Positions 5,803 through 12,820 of a stretch of DNA of 13,756 nt are shown in pieces. Within the stretch, counting starts at the first letter, position 1; every line of letters begins with the position of its first letter. The notes under the pieces were generated by a model. It was not told the origin of the DNA. It worked only from the letters and a program-made list of their open reading frames with translations, and searched no databases. Where the stretch lies: positions 5,893 through 19,648 of the forward strand of contig PLRZ01000640.1 in NCBI GenBank assembly GCA_003164075.1, read 5' to 3'. The position numbers were made by a program, and so were the translations under genes. This DNA is from Bryobacterales bacterium (GTDB lineage Bacteria > Acidobacteriota > Terriglobia > Bryobacterales > Bryobacteraceae).

Positions 5803-6573
5803 TCAATACGCCATGACCTGCATCCCCGCGTCGACGAACAGGATGTTGCCCGTCACTCCGCGGCCCAGATCGCTGGCCAGAAAGACGGCGGCATCGGCCA
5901 CTTCCGCCGGGTCGGTATTGCGCCGCAATGGAGCGCGCTCCGGCACGGTATCGAGAATGCTCGAAAAATCTTTGACGGCGCGCGCCGAAGCTGTCTTGAT
6001 GGGGCCTGCGGAAATAGCGTTCACGCGGATCTTCCGCGGTCCCAAGTCGCTCGCCAGATACCGCATCGCGGCCTCCAGCGACGCCTTGGCGACGCCCATC
6101 ACGTTGTAATTGGGCATCACCCGCGTGGAGCCCAGGTACGTCAGCGTGGCCAGCGACCCGCCTTCGGTCATCACCGGCGCGGCGGCGCGAGCGACCGCCA
6201 CCAGCGAGTACGCGCTCACGTCCTGCGCCAGCAGAAAACCGCTGCGGCCCGTCTCCAGGAACGGCCTCGTCAGGTCTTCCCGGTTGGCGAAGGCCAGGCT
6301 GTGCATCACGGTGTGCAGCGGACGGCCGAGCGCCCGCAACGATTCGGTGAGTTCCGCCAGTTCCTCGTCTCTGGTAACGTCGCACGGCAGAATCGCCGCC
6401 ACGTTCAGTCCCTTGGAGAGATCGGCAATGGAATCCTTCTGGCGATCTCCCAGGTACGTCAGCACCAGAGTCGCCCCTTCGCGCGCGTATGCCTGGGCCA
6501 CGGCGTATGCCAGGCTCCATCGATTGGCGATCCCCAGGACCAGGGCCAGTTTGCCCTCAAGTAAATTGGACAT
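5803..6573 (-). CDS. fabI: Enoyl-[acyl-carrier-protein] reductase (NADH), FabI
   Basis: FabI reduces the trans-2-enoyl-ACP double bond, the last step of each fatty-acid elongation cycle, as a cytoplasmic tetramer. The 256-residue protein has the FabI-type nucleotide motif GIANRWSLAYAVA (14-26), Asp65 in CDVT, and the catalytic set Tyr146 (LTYLGS), Tyr156 and Lys163 (Y-x6-K in YNVMGVAK), at the same numbers as in the E. coli enzyme. It ends with TGNILFVDAG (241-250), standard for the family. The start at 6573 gives the usual MSNLLEGKLALV beginning. There is no SD, and a TACAAT -10 box on this strand sits so close that the message may be leaderless. It is divergent from recG, with 54 bases between. 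The reading frame continues far upstream antisense to recG, but that part is not coding. Confidence 0.96.
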   Translation of the reverse strand: MSNLLEGKLALVLGIANRWSLAYAVAQAYAREGATLVLTYLGDRQKDSIADLSKGLNVAAILPCDVTRDEELAELTESLRALGRPLHTVMHSLAFANREDLTRPFLETGRSGFLLAQDVSAYSLVAVARAAAPVMTEGGSLATLTYLGSTRVMPNYNVMGVAKASLEAAMRYLASDLGPRKIRVNAISAGPIKTASARAVKDFSSILDTVPERAPLRRNTDPAEVADAAVFLASDLGRGVTGNILFVDAGMQVMAY

Positions 6574-6581
6574 GTTTTTGC

Positions 6582-6587
6582 ATTGTA
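6582..6587 (-). promoter_or_regulatory. Possible fabI -10 box (TACAAT)
   Basis: On the minus strand TACAAT precedes the fabI ATG by eight bases, so a start six to seven bases downstream would fall within a few bases of the codon. No good -35 is seen at 16-18 bases. Together with the missing SD this suggests a leaderless or near-leaderless message. Confidence 0.35.
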
Positions 6588-6627
6588 CACTGGCATTGCA
6601 GGCACAAGCTGAGGCGTGTGCCCGATC

Positions 6628-8724
6628 ATGGACCTGAATACCCCACTTACCTACGTCAAAGGAGTCGGCCCGGCGCGCGCCGCCATGCTGGAAGCAAAGG
6701 GCTTGTCCACCGTCGAAGACCTGCTGGCGTACGTCCCGTTCCGCTACGAGGACCGCAGCAATATGAAGACCGTGGCGCAGCTTGCACCGGGCGAAATGGC
6801 CACCGTGATCGCCGAAGTGCGCTCCGTGAAGCTCTCCGGTTTCAAGCGGCGCAACCTGGGGATGTTCGAGGCGCGCTTCACCGATGCCTCGCGCGCCATC
6901 CTGCTGGGCAAGTGGTTCCACGGCGGGTATCTGGCCAATGTGCTGGCCGAAGGCATGAAGGTGGCGCTCTTCGGCAAAGTGGAATTCGACAGCTACTCCG
7001 GCGAACTCACCATGATGCACCCGGAGTTCGAAATCCTGGCCGGCGACGACGACGATGGCGAAGGCTCCCTCCATGTGGGCCGCATCGTGCCGGTCTATGA
7101 GGCCGTCGCTAAGATGACCACGCGGGTGCTGCGCAGCATCACCCATCGCGTGCTGGAATCGCTCACGCCGGAAGAGGATTGCCTGCCCGAGCACATCCGC
7201 CGCCAGCTCAAAATGCCCGACCGCTGGACCGCCCTGCGCGACACGCACTTTCCCCCGCCCGATTCCGACCTCCGCCTGTGGAACGCGTTCCGCTCTCCGG
7301 GGCAGTTCCGCCTGATCTTCGAGGAATTCTTCTGGCTGGAGTGCGGGGTGGCGTTGAAGCGCAGCAAGGCCCGCACGCTGCCCGGCATCGCCTTCGAACT
7401 GAATGAGCGCGTGCGCGAAAAGGTGAAGGCCATGCTGCCGTTCAAGCCCACCGAGGCGCAGAAGCGCGTCCTCCGTGAGATTGCCGGCGACATGAAAGAG
7501 CCGCGCCCCATGAACCGGATGCTGCAGGGCGACGTGGGCAGCGGCAAGACCATCGTGGCGGCTGAGGCGGCGGTCATCGCCATCGAGAACGGCTACCAGG
7601 TGGCGGTGCTCGCGCCGACGGAGATTCTGGCCACCCAGCACGGGCTCTACTTCAAGCAGATCCTTTCCAAGCTGGGGTACGTCACCGCGCTGCTCACCGG
7701 GTCGTTCACCGCGCGCGAGAAGGCTCAGCTCAAGAAACTGGTGGCCGAGGGACTGGTGCAGGTGGTGATCGGCACCCACGCGATCCTGGAAAAGGATGTC
7801 GAGTTTCAGAAGCTGGGGCTGGCGATCATCGACGAGCAGCACCGTTTCGGCGTGCTGCAGCGGCTCGGGCTGGTGCAGAAGGGCGTACACCCCGACGTGC
7901 TGGTGATGACCGCGACCCCCATTCCGCGGACCTTGGCGATGACCCTCTATGGCGACCTGGACGTCTCCGTGATCGACCAGTTGCCGCCCGGCCGCAAGCC
8001 CATCAAGACCAAACACTATACCGCCGACGGCATCGAGCAGGCGTACAGCTTCGTGAAGAGCCAGATCGACGAAGGGCGGCAGGCGTACGTGGTCTATCCC
8101 GTGATCGAGGAGTCCGAAACGCAGGCCATGAAAGCGGCGCAGAAGATGTACGAGCACCTGTCGCGCGAGGTCTTCCCGATGCTGTCGGTGGGGCTGATGC
8201 ACGGCAAACTGGCCCCCGCCGAGAAAGAAGCGGCCATGCAGCGCTTCAAAGAGGGACAAGTGCAGATTCTGGTGTCGACCACGGTGATTGAAGTGGGCGT
8301 GGACGTGCCGAATGCCACGGTGATGCTGGTGGAGCAGGCCGAGCGTTTCGGGCTGGCGCAATTACACCAGCTTCGCGGCCGGGTGGGCCGCGGCGGCGCG
8401 CAGAGTTACTGTATCCTGGTGACCGAAAAAATGAACGACGCCGCGCGCCAGCGCATCCGCACCCTGGTGGAATCCACCGACGGCTTCTACATTTCCGAGA
8501 TGGACCTGAAGCTGCGCGGTCCGGGTGAGTTCTTCGGCACCAAGCAGGCGGGGCTGCCGGCGCTGCGCGTGGCCAACATTCTGAGGGACGCCGAGATTCT
8601 GGAAATCGCGCGCCGTGAGGCGGTGGACTTCATCGCGCGGCCGCCCACGGAGGACGCGCTGCGGCAAGCCGTGGCCTACATTCGCGATCATTGGCAGCGG
8701 CGCTACGGGCTGGTGACCGTCTGA
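6628..8724 (+). CDS. recG: ATP-dependent DNA helicase RecG
   Basis: RecG is the cytoplasmic branch-migration helicase that remodels stalled replication forks and Holliday junctions. The product is 698 residues, normal for the family. It starts DLNTPLTYVKGVGPARAAML, the usual N-terminal wedge-domain opening. Helicase motifs follow in order: Walker A GDVGSGKT (301-308), DEQH (402-405), TATPIPRT (428-435), then STTVIEVGVDVPNA and QLRGRVGRG (581-589). ATG 6628 is preferred on homology of the N-terminus. GTG codons at 6616 and 6618 are in or near frame, and GAGG at 6611 is 13 bases from the ATG, so the exact start is uncertain. The stop overlaps rsmD by one base (TGATG). Confidence 0.97.
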   Translation: MDLNTPLTYVKGVGPARAAMLEAKGLSTVEDLLAYVPFRYEDRSNMKTVAQLAPGEMATVIAEVRSVKLSGFKRRNLGMFEARFTDASRAILLGKWFHGGYLANVLAEGMKVALFGKVEFDSYSGELTMMHPEFEILAGDDDDGEGSLHVGRIVPVYEAVAKMTTRVLRSITHRVLESLTPEEDCLPEHIRRQLKMPDRWTALRDTHFPPPDSDLRLWNAFRSPGQFRLIFEEFFWLECGVALKRSKARTLPGIAFELNERVREKVKAMLPFKPTEAQKRVLREIAGDMKEPRPMNRMLQGDVGSGKTIVAAEAAVIAIENGYQVAVLAPTEILATQHGLYFKQILSKLGYVTALLTGSFTAREKAQLKKLVAEGLVQVVIGTHAILEKDVEFQKLGLAIIDEQHRFGVLQRLGLVQKGVHPDVLVMTATPIPRTLAMTLYGDLDVSVIDQLPPGRKPIKTKHYTADGIEQAYSFVKSQIDEGRQAYVVYPVIEESETQAMKAAQKMYEHLSREVFPMLSVGLMHGKLAPAEKEAAMQRFKEGQVQILVSTTVIEVGVDVPNATVMLVEQAERFGLAQLHQLRGRVGRGGAQSYCILVTEKMNDAARQRIRTLVESTDGFYISEMDLKLRGPGEFFGTKQAGLPALRVANILRDAEILEIARREAVDFIARPPTEDALRQAVAYIRDHWQRRYGLVTV

Positions 8725-9269
8725 TGCGCGTGATCGCGGGAGAGTTCCGTTCGCGGCGCCTGAAGAGCATCCCCGGCGACGCCACCAGGCCCACGCCCGA
8801 CCGTTTGCGCGAAACGCTGTTCGACATTCTGGCGGCGCGCGTCCCTGGCGCCGTTTTCCTGGATGCTTACGCGGGGACGGGAGCGGTGGGGATCGAGGCG
8901 CTCAGCCGCGGGGCCCGGCACGCCATCTTTCTGGAGAAAGACCGAGCGGCCATCGAGACCATTCGCGACAATCTGGCGATGCTCCAAGTGGAGCGGCGCG
9001 CCACGGTGGTGAAGGGCGCGGTGCTGCTGACACTGGGGCGGCCTGAGGCGGAGATTGTCTTTCTCGATCCGCCTTACGGCCTGGAGCGCGAGTACAAAGC
9101 TGCGCTGGAATTGCTGGGGGAGGCGCCGCCGCCGATCACTGTGGTGCAGCATTCGGTACGGCTGGCGCTGGCGGAAGCGTACGGCAATCTGCGGCGCACG
9201 CGCGTGGTCAAACAGGGCGATAACGCGCTGAGTATCTTCAGCGCGGCGCCACGAGATGCCGGCCAGTAA
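8724..9269 (+). CDS. rsmD: 16S rRNA (guanine(966)-N(2))-methyltransferase RsmD
   Basis: RsmD methylates N2 of G966 in 16S rRNA during 30S assembly. The 181-residue protein opens with MRVIAGEFRSRRLK, typical of the family, followed by RPTPDRLRETLFDIL (22-36). It has the SAM loop DAYAGTGAVGIEAL (47-60) and the catalytic DPPY at 115-118. It is translationally coupled to recG. In many bacteria rsmD is followed by coaD, but here a DruA-family gene and repeats follow. Bases 9153-9245, encoding residues 144-174, are duplicated at 10525-10617. The last residues (APRDAGQ) differ from that second copy, so the tail may have been replaced. Confidence 0.94.
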   Translation: MRVIAGEFRSRRLKSIPGDATRPTPDRLRETLFDILAARVPGAVFLDAYAGTGAVGIEALSRGARHAIFLEKDRAAIETIRDNLAMLQVERRATVVKGAVLLTLGRPEAEIVFLDPPYGLEREYKAALELLGEAPPPITVVQHSVRLALAEAYGNLRRTRVVKQGDNALSIFSAAPRDAGQ

Positions 9270-9309
9270 GGCAGGCGATGCAGGGTGAAGCGAGCGGCGT
9301 CATTTTCGC

Positions 9310-9338
9310 TGGACTTTTGTTCCTCTCCGGGGTAGTCT
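9310..9338 (+). promoter_or_regulatory. Weak promoter candidate before the DruA-family gene
   Basis: TGGACT (9310-9315) and TAGTCT (9333-9338) are spaced by 17 bases, with AAGGAG following at 9345-9350. Both boxes are poor matches, so read-through from recG-rsmD is equally possible. Confidence 0.22.
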
Positions 9339-9362
9339 GATTGTAAGGAGACGTTGGCCGAG

Positions 9363-10319
9363 ATGGTGAATCAGCCGATAGAAGAGGAGCCGCTGGTATT
9401 TGGCGGCCGCACGTTTTCAGCGGCGGAACTGGAGTTGATGCGCGGGGTAGCCAGCGAGTTCGCCGCCCTGGGACTCACGGAGATCTCGCGCACGGTTTGC
9501 GAACTGCTGGAATGGAAACGTCCCAACGGCGGATTGAAGAATCTGGAATGCCGCCAGTTGCTGGAACGTTTGTGTGCACGGGGGCTGCTGAGTTTGCCGG
9601 AGTTGCGAACCACCAAGCCACGCGGGCCGCAACCGGTGCGCCAGACCGTGCGCAGCGATCCCCAACCGGAGATGGGACGCTCGGCTGGACAATACGAGCC
9701 CCTACGGTTGCAGCTTCTGACGGGTGAGGACGCGGGGGACGGCGCGCTGTTCCGGGAGTACCTCGACCGATATCACTACCAGCATTACCGCGTTCCCTTC
9801 GGCGCCCACTTGCGCTATCTGGTGCGTTCCGAGCGCTGCCCCGAGCAGGTGCTGGCTTGTCTGCTGTGGACCTCGCCCGCCTGGAAACTGGCGGAGCGCG
9901 ACCGGTGGATCGGGTGGAGCGCTGCGCAACGGGCAGGGAATCTGCAGTTCATCGTCAATCACGGCCGTTTCTTGATTTTGCCCTGGGTGCGAGTGAAGGG
10001 CTTGGCGAGCAAGATCTTGTCGCACTGCATCCGCCGGGTTCCCGCGGACTGGGAGAAGCGGTACGGCTACCGTCCCCTGCTGCTGGAGACCTTGGTGGAT
10101 GGCGAGCGGTTTCGGGGAACCTGTTATCAGGCGAGCAATTGGATCCATCTGGGACGCACGCAAGGACGTGGCCGCATGGATCGGTATCATCAGGCGCAGG
10201 GCACGCCCAAAGAGTTGTATGTGTATCCCTTGTGCCGCCATGTGCAACAACGGCTGATCACGGCCGTGCCGCCGGCCTACCGGGAACCGCCCGAAGTCAT
10301 CCCCCCGCCGAGCGTGTGA
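9363..10319 (+). CDS. DruA-family protein (DUF4338), solitary
   Basis: The protein is 318 residues from ATG 9363, 12 bases after AAGGAG; TTG 9354 is an alternative only three bases from the SD. The C-terminal two thirds carry the hallmark run of DUF4338: WIGWSAAQRAGNLQFIVNH (182-200), RFLILPWVRVKGLASKIL (202-219), DWEKRYGYRPLLLET (229-243), FRGTCYQASNWIHLG (250-264) and GRGRMDRY (268-275). In Druantia anti-phage systems this family is DruA, acting with DruB-E. None of those partners is here, and solitary copies are common, often scattered like mobile elements. The biochemical activity is not established. It sits between rsmD and a second copy of the rsmD tail, beside nested repeats, which points to insertion by rearrangement. 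Its base composition looks like its neighbours', so arrival need not be recent. Confidence 0.82.
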   Translation: MVNQPIEEEPLVFGGRTFSAAELELMRGVASEFAALGLTEISRTVCELLEWKRPNGGLKNLECRQLLERLCARGLLSLPELRTTKPRGPQPVRQTVRSDPQPEMGRSAGQYEPLRLQLLTGEDAGDGALFREYLDRYHYQHYRVPFGAHLRYLVRSERCPEQVLACLLWTSPAWKLAERDRWIGWSAAQRAGNLQFIVNHGRFLILPWVRVKGLASKILSHCIRRVPADWEKRYGYRPLLLETLVDGERFRGTCYQASNWIHLGRTQGRGRMDRYHQAQGTPKELYVYPLCRHVQQRLITAVPPAYREPPEVIPPPSV

Positions 10320-10358
10320 GCGGGCGCGGCGCGCTGGCGCTGCCTGGCGGGGAAAATG

Positions 10359-10524
10359 GGCTAAGCCATTCCTTTCGATGGCGAGAGCTTCGCAGGTGGG
10401 GCAGGCGGTGCCGCCTGCCCGCCCGCGCTGAATCAGGCCCGCTGCTCGAATAGATCCAGGGCAAGCGAGCACCGCCTGCCCCACCTGCGGGCTCACTGCA
10501 AATTCCACGACATCAGGAGTTCTG
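10359..10524 (+). repeat. Family A repeat interrupted by a family B element
   Basis: The left part, GGCTAAGCCATTCCTTTCGA ... GAGAGCTTCGCAG (10359-10395), and the right part, GGCTCACTGCAAATTCCACG ... AGGAGTTCTG (10490-10524), join seamlessly in the uninterrupted copy at 13684-13756. The 94 bases between them are the family B insert. The right end abuts the duplicated rsmD tail exactly. The stretch is non-coding. Confidence 0.75.
10396..10489 (+). mobile_element. Family B hairpin element inserted in a family A repeat (MITE-like)
   Basis: A perfect 20-base inverted repeat, GCAGGTGGGGCAGGCGGTGC at 10392-10411 and its complement at 10469-10488, bounds the insert. Its first four bases already exist in the empty site. 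The ends GTGGGGCAG/CTGCCCCAC are those of the element at 3204-3323. A tighter alternative hairpin, GGCAGGCGG/CCGCCTGCC, forms at the left end. The unit is non-coding and would depend on an outside transposase, which is unknown. No clear target duplication is seen. Confidence 0.6.
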
Positions 10525-10617
10525 TCGGTAGGGCTGGCGCTGGCGGATGCGTATGGCAATCTGCGGCGGACGCGCGTGCTCCAACAGGGCGATATCGCGC
10601 TGAGTTTCTTCAGCGCG
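10525..10617 (+). pseudogene. Duplicated 3' fragment of rsmD
   Basis: These 93 bases match rsmD 9153-9245 with eight substitutions and no gap (85/93, 91 percent). Read in the rsmD frame they give SVGLALADAYGNLRRTRVLQ and on to ALSFFSA. Most changes are conservative (V to L, I to F, E to D), so this may be the tail of a diverged rsmD allele. The frame then runs on without a nearby stop. Identity starts directly after the family A repeat and stops at 10617. It could not make a methyltransferase, since the SAM loop and DPPY are missing. Confidence 0.85.
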
Positions 10618-10632
10618 ATGCAGGAATCGCGG

Positions 10633-10773
10633 CTACTGCCACTCGCCAACTTCGATCGTCAGATTGACGCCCGGTTGCATGACTACCCCGCGGATTACCG
10701 GGGCGGTCGCGCTCAGCGCGATGGCGGCAAGGGCGATGAACGCCGCGAAGAACATCGCCCGGACACGGTGCAT
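10633..10773 (-). CDS. Small secreted or membrane peptide
   Basis: The ATG at 10773 follows GGGAGGACCAT, a strong SD (GGAGG) five bases away, and gives 46 residues. Residues 1-24 form a signal-like segment with a basic start (MHRVR), a hydrophobic core FFAAFIALAAIAL and a possible cleavage site SATA before PVIRGVV. The mature part would be about 22 residues ending VGEWQ. An in-frame upstream ATG at 10836 would add a polar extension in front of the hydrophobic core and has no SD. I do not recognise the sequence. It is divergent from the chemoreceptor gene. It could alternatively be the start of a longer secreted protein truncated by the rearrangement that brought in the rsmD tail. Confidence 0.5.
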   Translation of the reverse strand: MHRVRAMFFAAFIALAAIALSATAPVIRGVVMQPGVNLTIEVGEWQ

Positions 10774-10821
10774 ATGGTCCTCCCGAATGGCGCTTTCAGA
10801 ATATCCGGCCCTAATATCGCA

Positions 10822-10838
10822 ATATGCAATCAGCATAT
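10822..10838 (+). promoter_or_regulatory. Palindrome ATATGC-N5-GCATAT, candidate activator site
   Basis: A perfect six-base inverted repeat with a five-base spacer lies 95 bases upstream of the sigma-54 site, in the range where enhancer-binding proteins bind. It also lies within the probable promoter zone of the divergent small peptide gene. Function is inference. Confidence 0.4.
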
Positions 10839-10932
10839 AACAACTTGCGATTGCCTGGCAACGGTAGGTTCCGGATCAGCGCAGGACGGCCAATATCACC
10901 AGGTATTCGAATTCTCCGAGCGCCTCCCCTTT

Positions 10933-10948
10933 TGGCATGATTTCTGCA
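10933..10948 (+). promoter_or_regulatory. Sigma-54 (RpoN) promoter of the chemoreceptor gene
   Basis: TGGCATGATTTCTGCA fits the -24/-12 consensus TGGCAYG-N4-TTGCW except for one T to C, with correct GG to GC spacing. Transcription would begin near 10959, leaving a leader of about 120 bases before the GTG at 11079. No good sigma-70 pair was seen nearer the gene. Confidence 0.6.
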
Positions 10949-11078
10949 TACTAGAGAAAATCTTCGGGGGCGTTAAGAGTTCCTTGCGTGGAGTAATGTT
11001 TTTCCGCGCCCCGCCGATATAAGGGTGTGAGGGTTTTCTGCAATCGCCCGGCCTATTGCACAAGTTCAGGAGTTCCCT

Positions 11079-12623
11079 GTGGAGATGACGGTTGGCAAGA
11101 AGATCGTTTTTGTTTCGAGCGCTAGCGTGCTGCTCAGCACCGCTGTAGCGTTGGTCGTGCAGGGCATGACGATTCGTTCGCAAGGTACCGAGTTGACACG
11201 CAATACCATGCGGGCGGCGGTGGTGGCCGCGGAGAGCATGCGCACGTCCATATCCTCTCTGCGGGCGCGAAATGCGTTTGACGATGCGGCCATCATGCAG
11301 GAGGCCAAAAGCGCTGCCGACTTTCGGCAGACACGGCTCTACGACACGGTTCCGGTGGTAGCGGCCTGGAAGTCCATTGAACAAGTGGCGCGCCAGGAGG
11401 GCTTCGAGTTTCGTCTGCCCAAGCGTCACGCCCGCAATCCGCGGAATGAGCCCAACGCCTCCGAAGGCGCGATTCTGGACTACCTGGAAAAGTCCGGCCA
11501 GCCGGAGTATTTCAAGGCGGACCGGGTGGCCAATCTGATTGTCTATGCACGGCCCATTCGACTCACCACCGATTGCCTCACTTGCCACGGTGACCCGGCC
11601 AACAGCCCCACGCACGACGGCAAGGATGTGCTGGGGTTTTCCATGGAAGGCTGGCGCGAAGGCGAGGTACACGGCGCATTCGTGCTCACGGCACACCTGG
11701 ACCAGGTGGACCATGTAGCTTCGGCGCGCGCCCAATCCGATGCTATCCAAACCACTATGCTGTGGATGCTGCCCACCGGTCTGATCATCGGGCTGGCCTT
11801 TTTCTGGTATGGCCGCAAGTCGATCGTGAAACCGCTTCTGATGGTGGTCAAATCCACCCGGCGGTCGAGCCTCGAAACCGCGGACGCGTCCCGGCAGATC
11901 GCCAGCGCATCCCAGAGCCTGGCGGAAAGCGCCACGGAACAAGCCGCGTCCCTGGAAGAGATCAGCGATTCCCTCTCGAGCGTTACCGAGCAGACCCGAA
12001 GTTCGGCTGACGGAGCGCACCAAGCCAAGTCGCTGGCGGATCAGACCAATGACGCCGCGGTGCGGGGAACCGAGGACATGAAGCGCATGGACGAAGCCAT
12101 GAGCGAGATCCGGACGGCTACCCAGAGCGTCTCCCGAATCATCAAGACAATCGATGAGGTCGCCTTCCAAACCAACATCCTGGCACTGAACGCGGCGGTG
12201 GAAGCCGCGCGCGCAGGCCAGGCGGGATCGGGGTTTGCGGCGGTGGCCGATGAGGTGCGCAGTCTGGCTCAACGGAGCGCGGAAGCTGCCCGGGAGACAA
12301 CTACTCTGGTGGGCAATGCTCTGGAGCGGACTACCCGTGGTGCGGCCATCTGTAGCGAGGTAGTGGCGCGGTTGAAAGAGATCGAAGACCGCGGCAAGCC
12401 TCTGAACCAGGCAGTGGGCGCCATTGCGTCCGCGGCTGGCGAGCAGCGGGCCAATATTGAGCGGGTCACCAGTTCGGTGGCGGAACTAAGCCAGGCAACC
12501 CAGGGCGTCGCTGCCAACGCAGAGCAGAGCGCCGCGGCAGCCACCCAGTTAAACGCCCAGTCCGAGCACCTGATGGACTCGATCAAGGCATTGAGCGTGC
12601 TAGTAGGCGCTGAGGCTAAGTAG
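11079..12623 (+). CDS. Methyl-accepting chemotaxis protein with periplasmic c-type heme domain
   Basis: This 514-residue inner-membrane receptor has TM1 at about 8-29, a periplasmic domain (30-223) of the DUF3365/Tll0287-like type, TM2 at about 225-244, and a long cytoplasmic signalling hairpin. The periplasmic domain contains TTDCLTCHGDP (163-173), a CxxCH site for covalent heme, as in Geobacter heme-sensing chemoreceptors; redox state or a gas ligand is the likely signal. The hairpin tip EVAFQTNILALNAAVEAARA (360-379), which binds CheA/CheW, is intact. After IVKPLL (249-254) the helix runs straight into the methylation bundle with no recognisable HAMP second helix. No CheR-binding tail is present. 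GTG 11079 is six bases from AGGAG and is preferred to ATG 11085, 12 bases away. A sigma-54 site lies upstream. Confidence 0.9.
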   Translation: MEMTVGKKIVFVSSASVLLSTAVALVVQGMTIRSQGTELTRNTMRAAVVAAESMRTSISSLRARNAFDDAAIMQEAKSAADFRQTRLYDTVPVVAAWKSIEQVARQEGFEFRLPKRHARNPRNEPNASEGAILDYLEKSGQPEYFKADRVANLIVYARPIRLTTDCLTCHGDPANSPTHDGKDVLGFSMEGWREGEVHGAFVLTAHLDQVDHVASARAQSDAIQTTMLWMLPTGLIIGLAFFWYGRKSIVKPLLMVVKSTRRSSLETADASRQIASASQSLAESATEQAASLEEISDSLSSVTEQTRSSADGAHQAKSLADQTNDAAVRGTEDMKRMDEAMSEIRTATQSVSRIIKTIDEVAFQTNILALNAAVEAARAGQAGSGFAAVADEVRSLAQRSAEAARETTTLVGNALERTTRGAAICSEVVARLKEIEDRGKPLNQAVGAIASAAGEQRANIERVTSSVAELSQATQGVAANAEQSAAAATQLNAQSEHLMDSIKALSVLVGAEAK

Positions 12624-12755
12624 CCGCGAAGAAATATCCCGTGCACTCAGATCCAACCGCTTGCTCCCGCACGCGGCTCGGCATGCGCTTTTGACGGAGC
12701 TGGGCCCAGAGGGCACCCCGTGAGGGAGCGATTGCGCGCGTTCGAGACATTTGGT

Positions 12756-12800
12756 CAGCTTATTGTTTCGCGGCCCCTAAGAGCGGTCCGCGATAAGCTG
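12756..12800. terminator. Interrupted inverted repeat between convergent genes
   Basis: CAGCTTAT (12756-12763) pairs with ATAAGCTG (12793-12800), and CGCGG (12769-12773) pairs with CCGCG (12788-12792), with a five-base bulge on one side. It is 20 bases beyond the stop of the TPR gene and 132 beyond that of the chemoreceptor. There is no T tract, so a terminator role is only suggested by location. Confidence 0.35.
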
Positions 12801-12820
12801 TCCGCGCCGCGGTTGACGCG

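Noticed and set aside
6574..8361. Very long minus-strand open frame continuing upstream from fabI, antisense to recG
   Set aside because: It is histidine/leucine-rich with no domain signature, opposite a fully convincing helicase. GC-rich third positions keep the frame open. Only the part from 6573 down is fabI.
9363..10319. A complete Druantia defence system
   Set aside because: Only the DruA-family gene is present. No DruB-E genes or large helicase lie on either side within the window.
9702..10649. 315-codon minus-strand frame opposite the DruA-family gene
   Set aside because: It is antisense to the conserved DUF4338 core and runs through repeats.
10576..11022. 148-codon plus-strand frame starting in the rsmD fragment
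   Set aside because: It begins inside a duplicated gene end and runs antisense through the small peptide gene and the sigma-54 promoter. It is a chance fusion.
10896..12272. 458-codon minus-strand frame opposite the chemoreceptor
   Set aside because: The plus strand has all chemoreceptor motifs in order. The antisense translation is low-complexity, with no SD and no recognisable domain.
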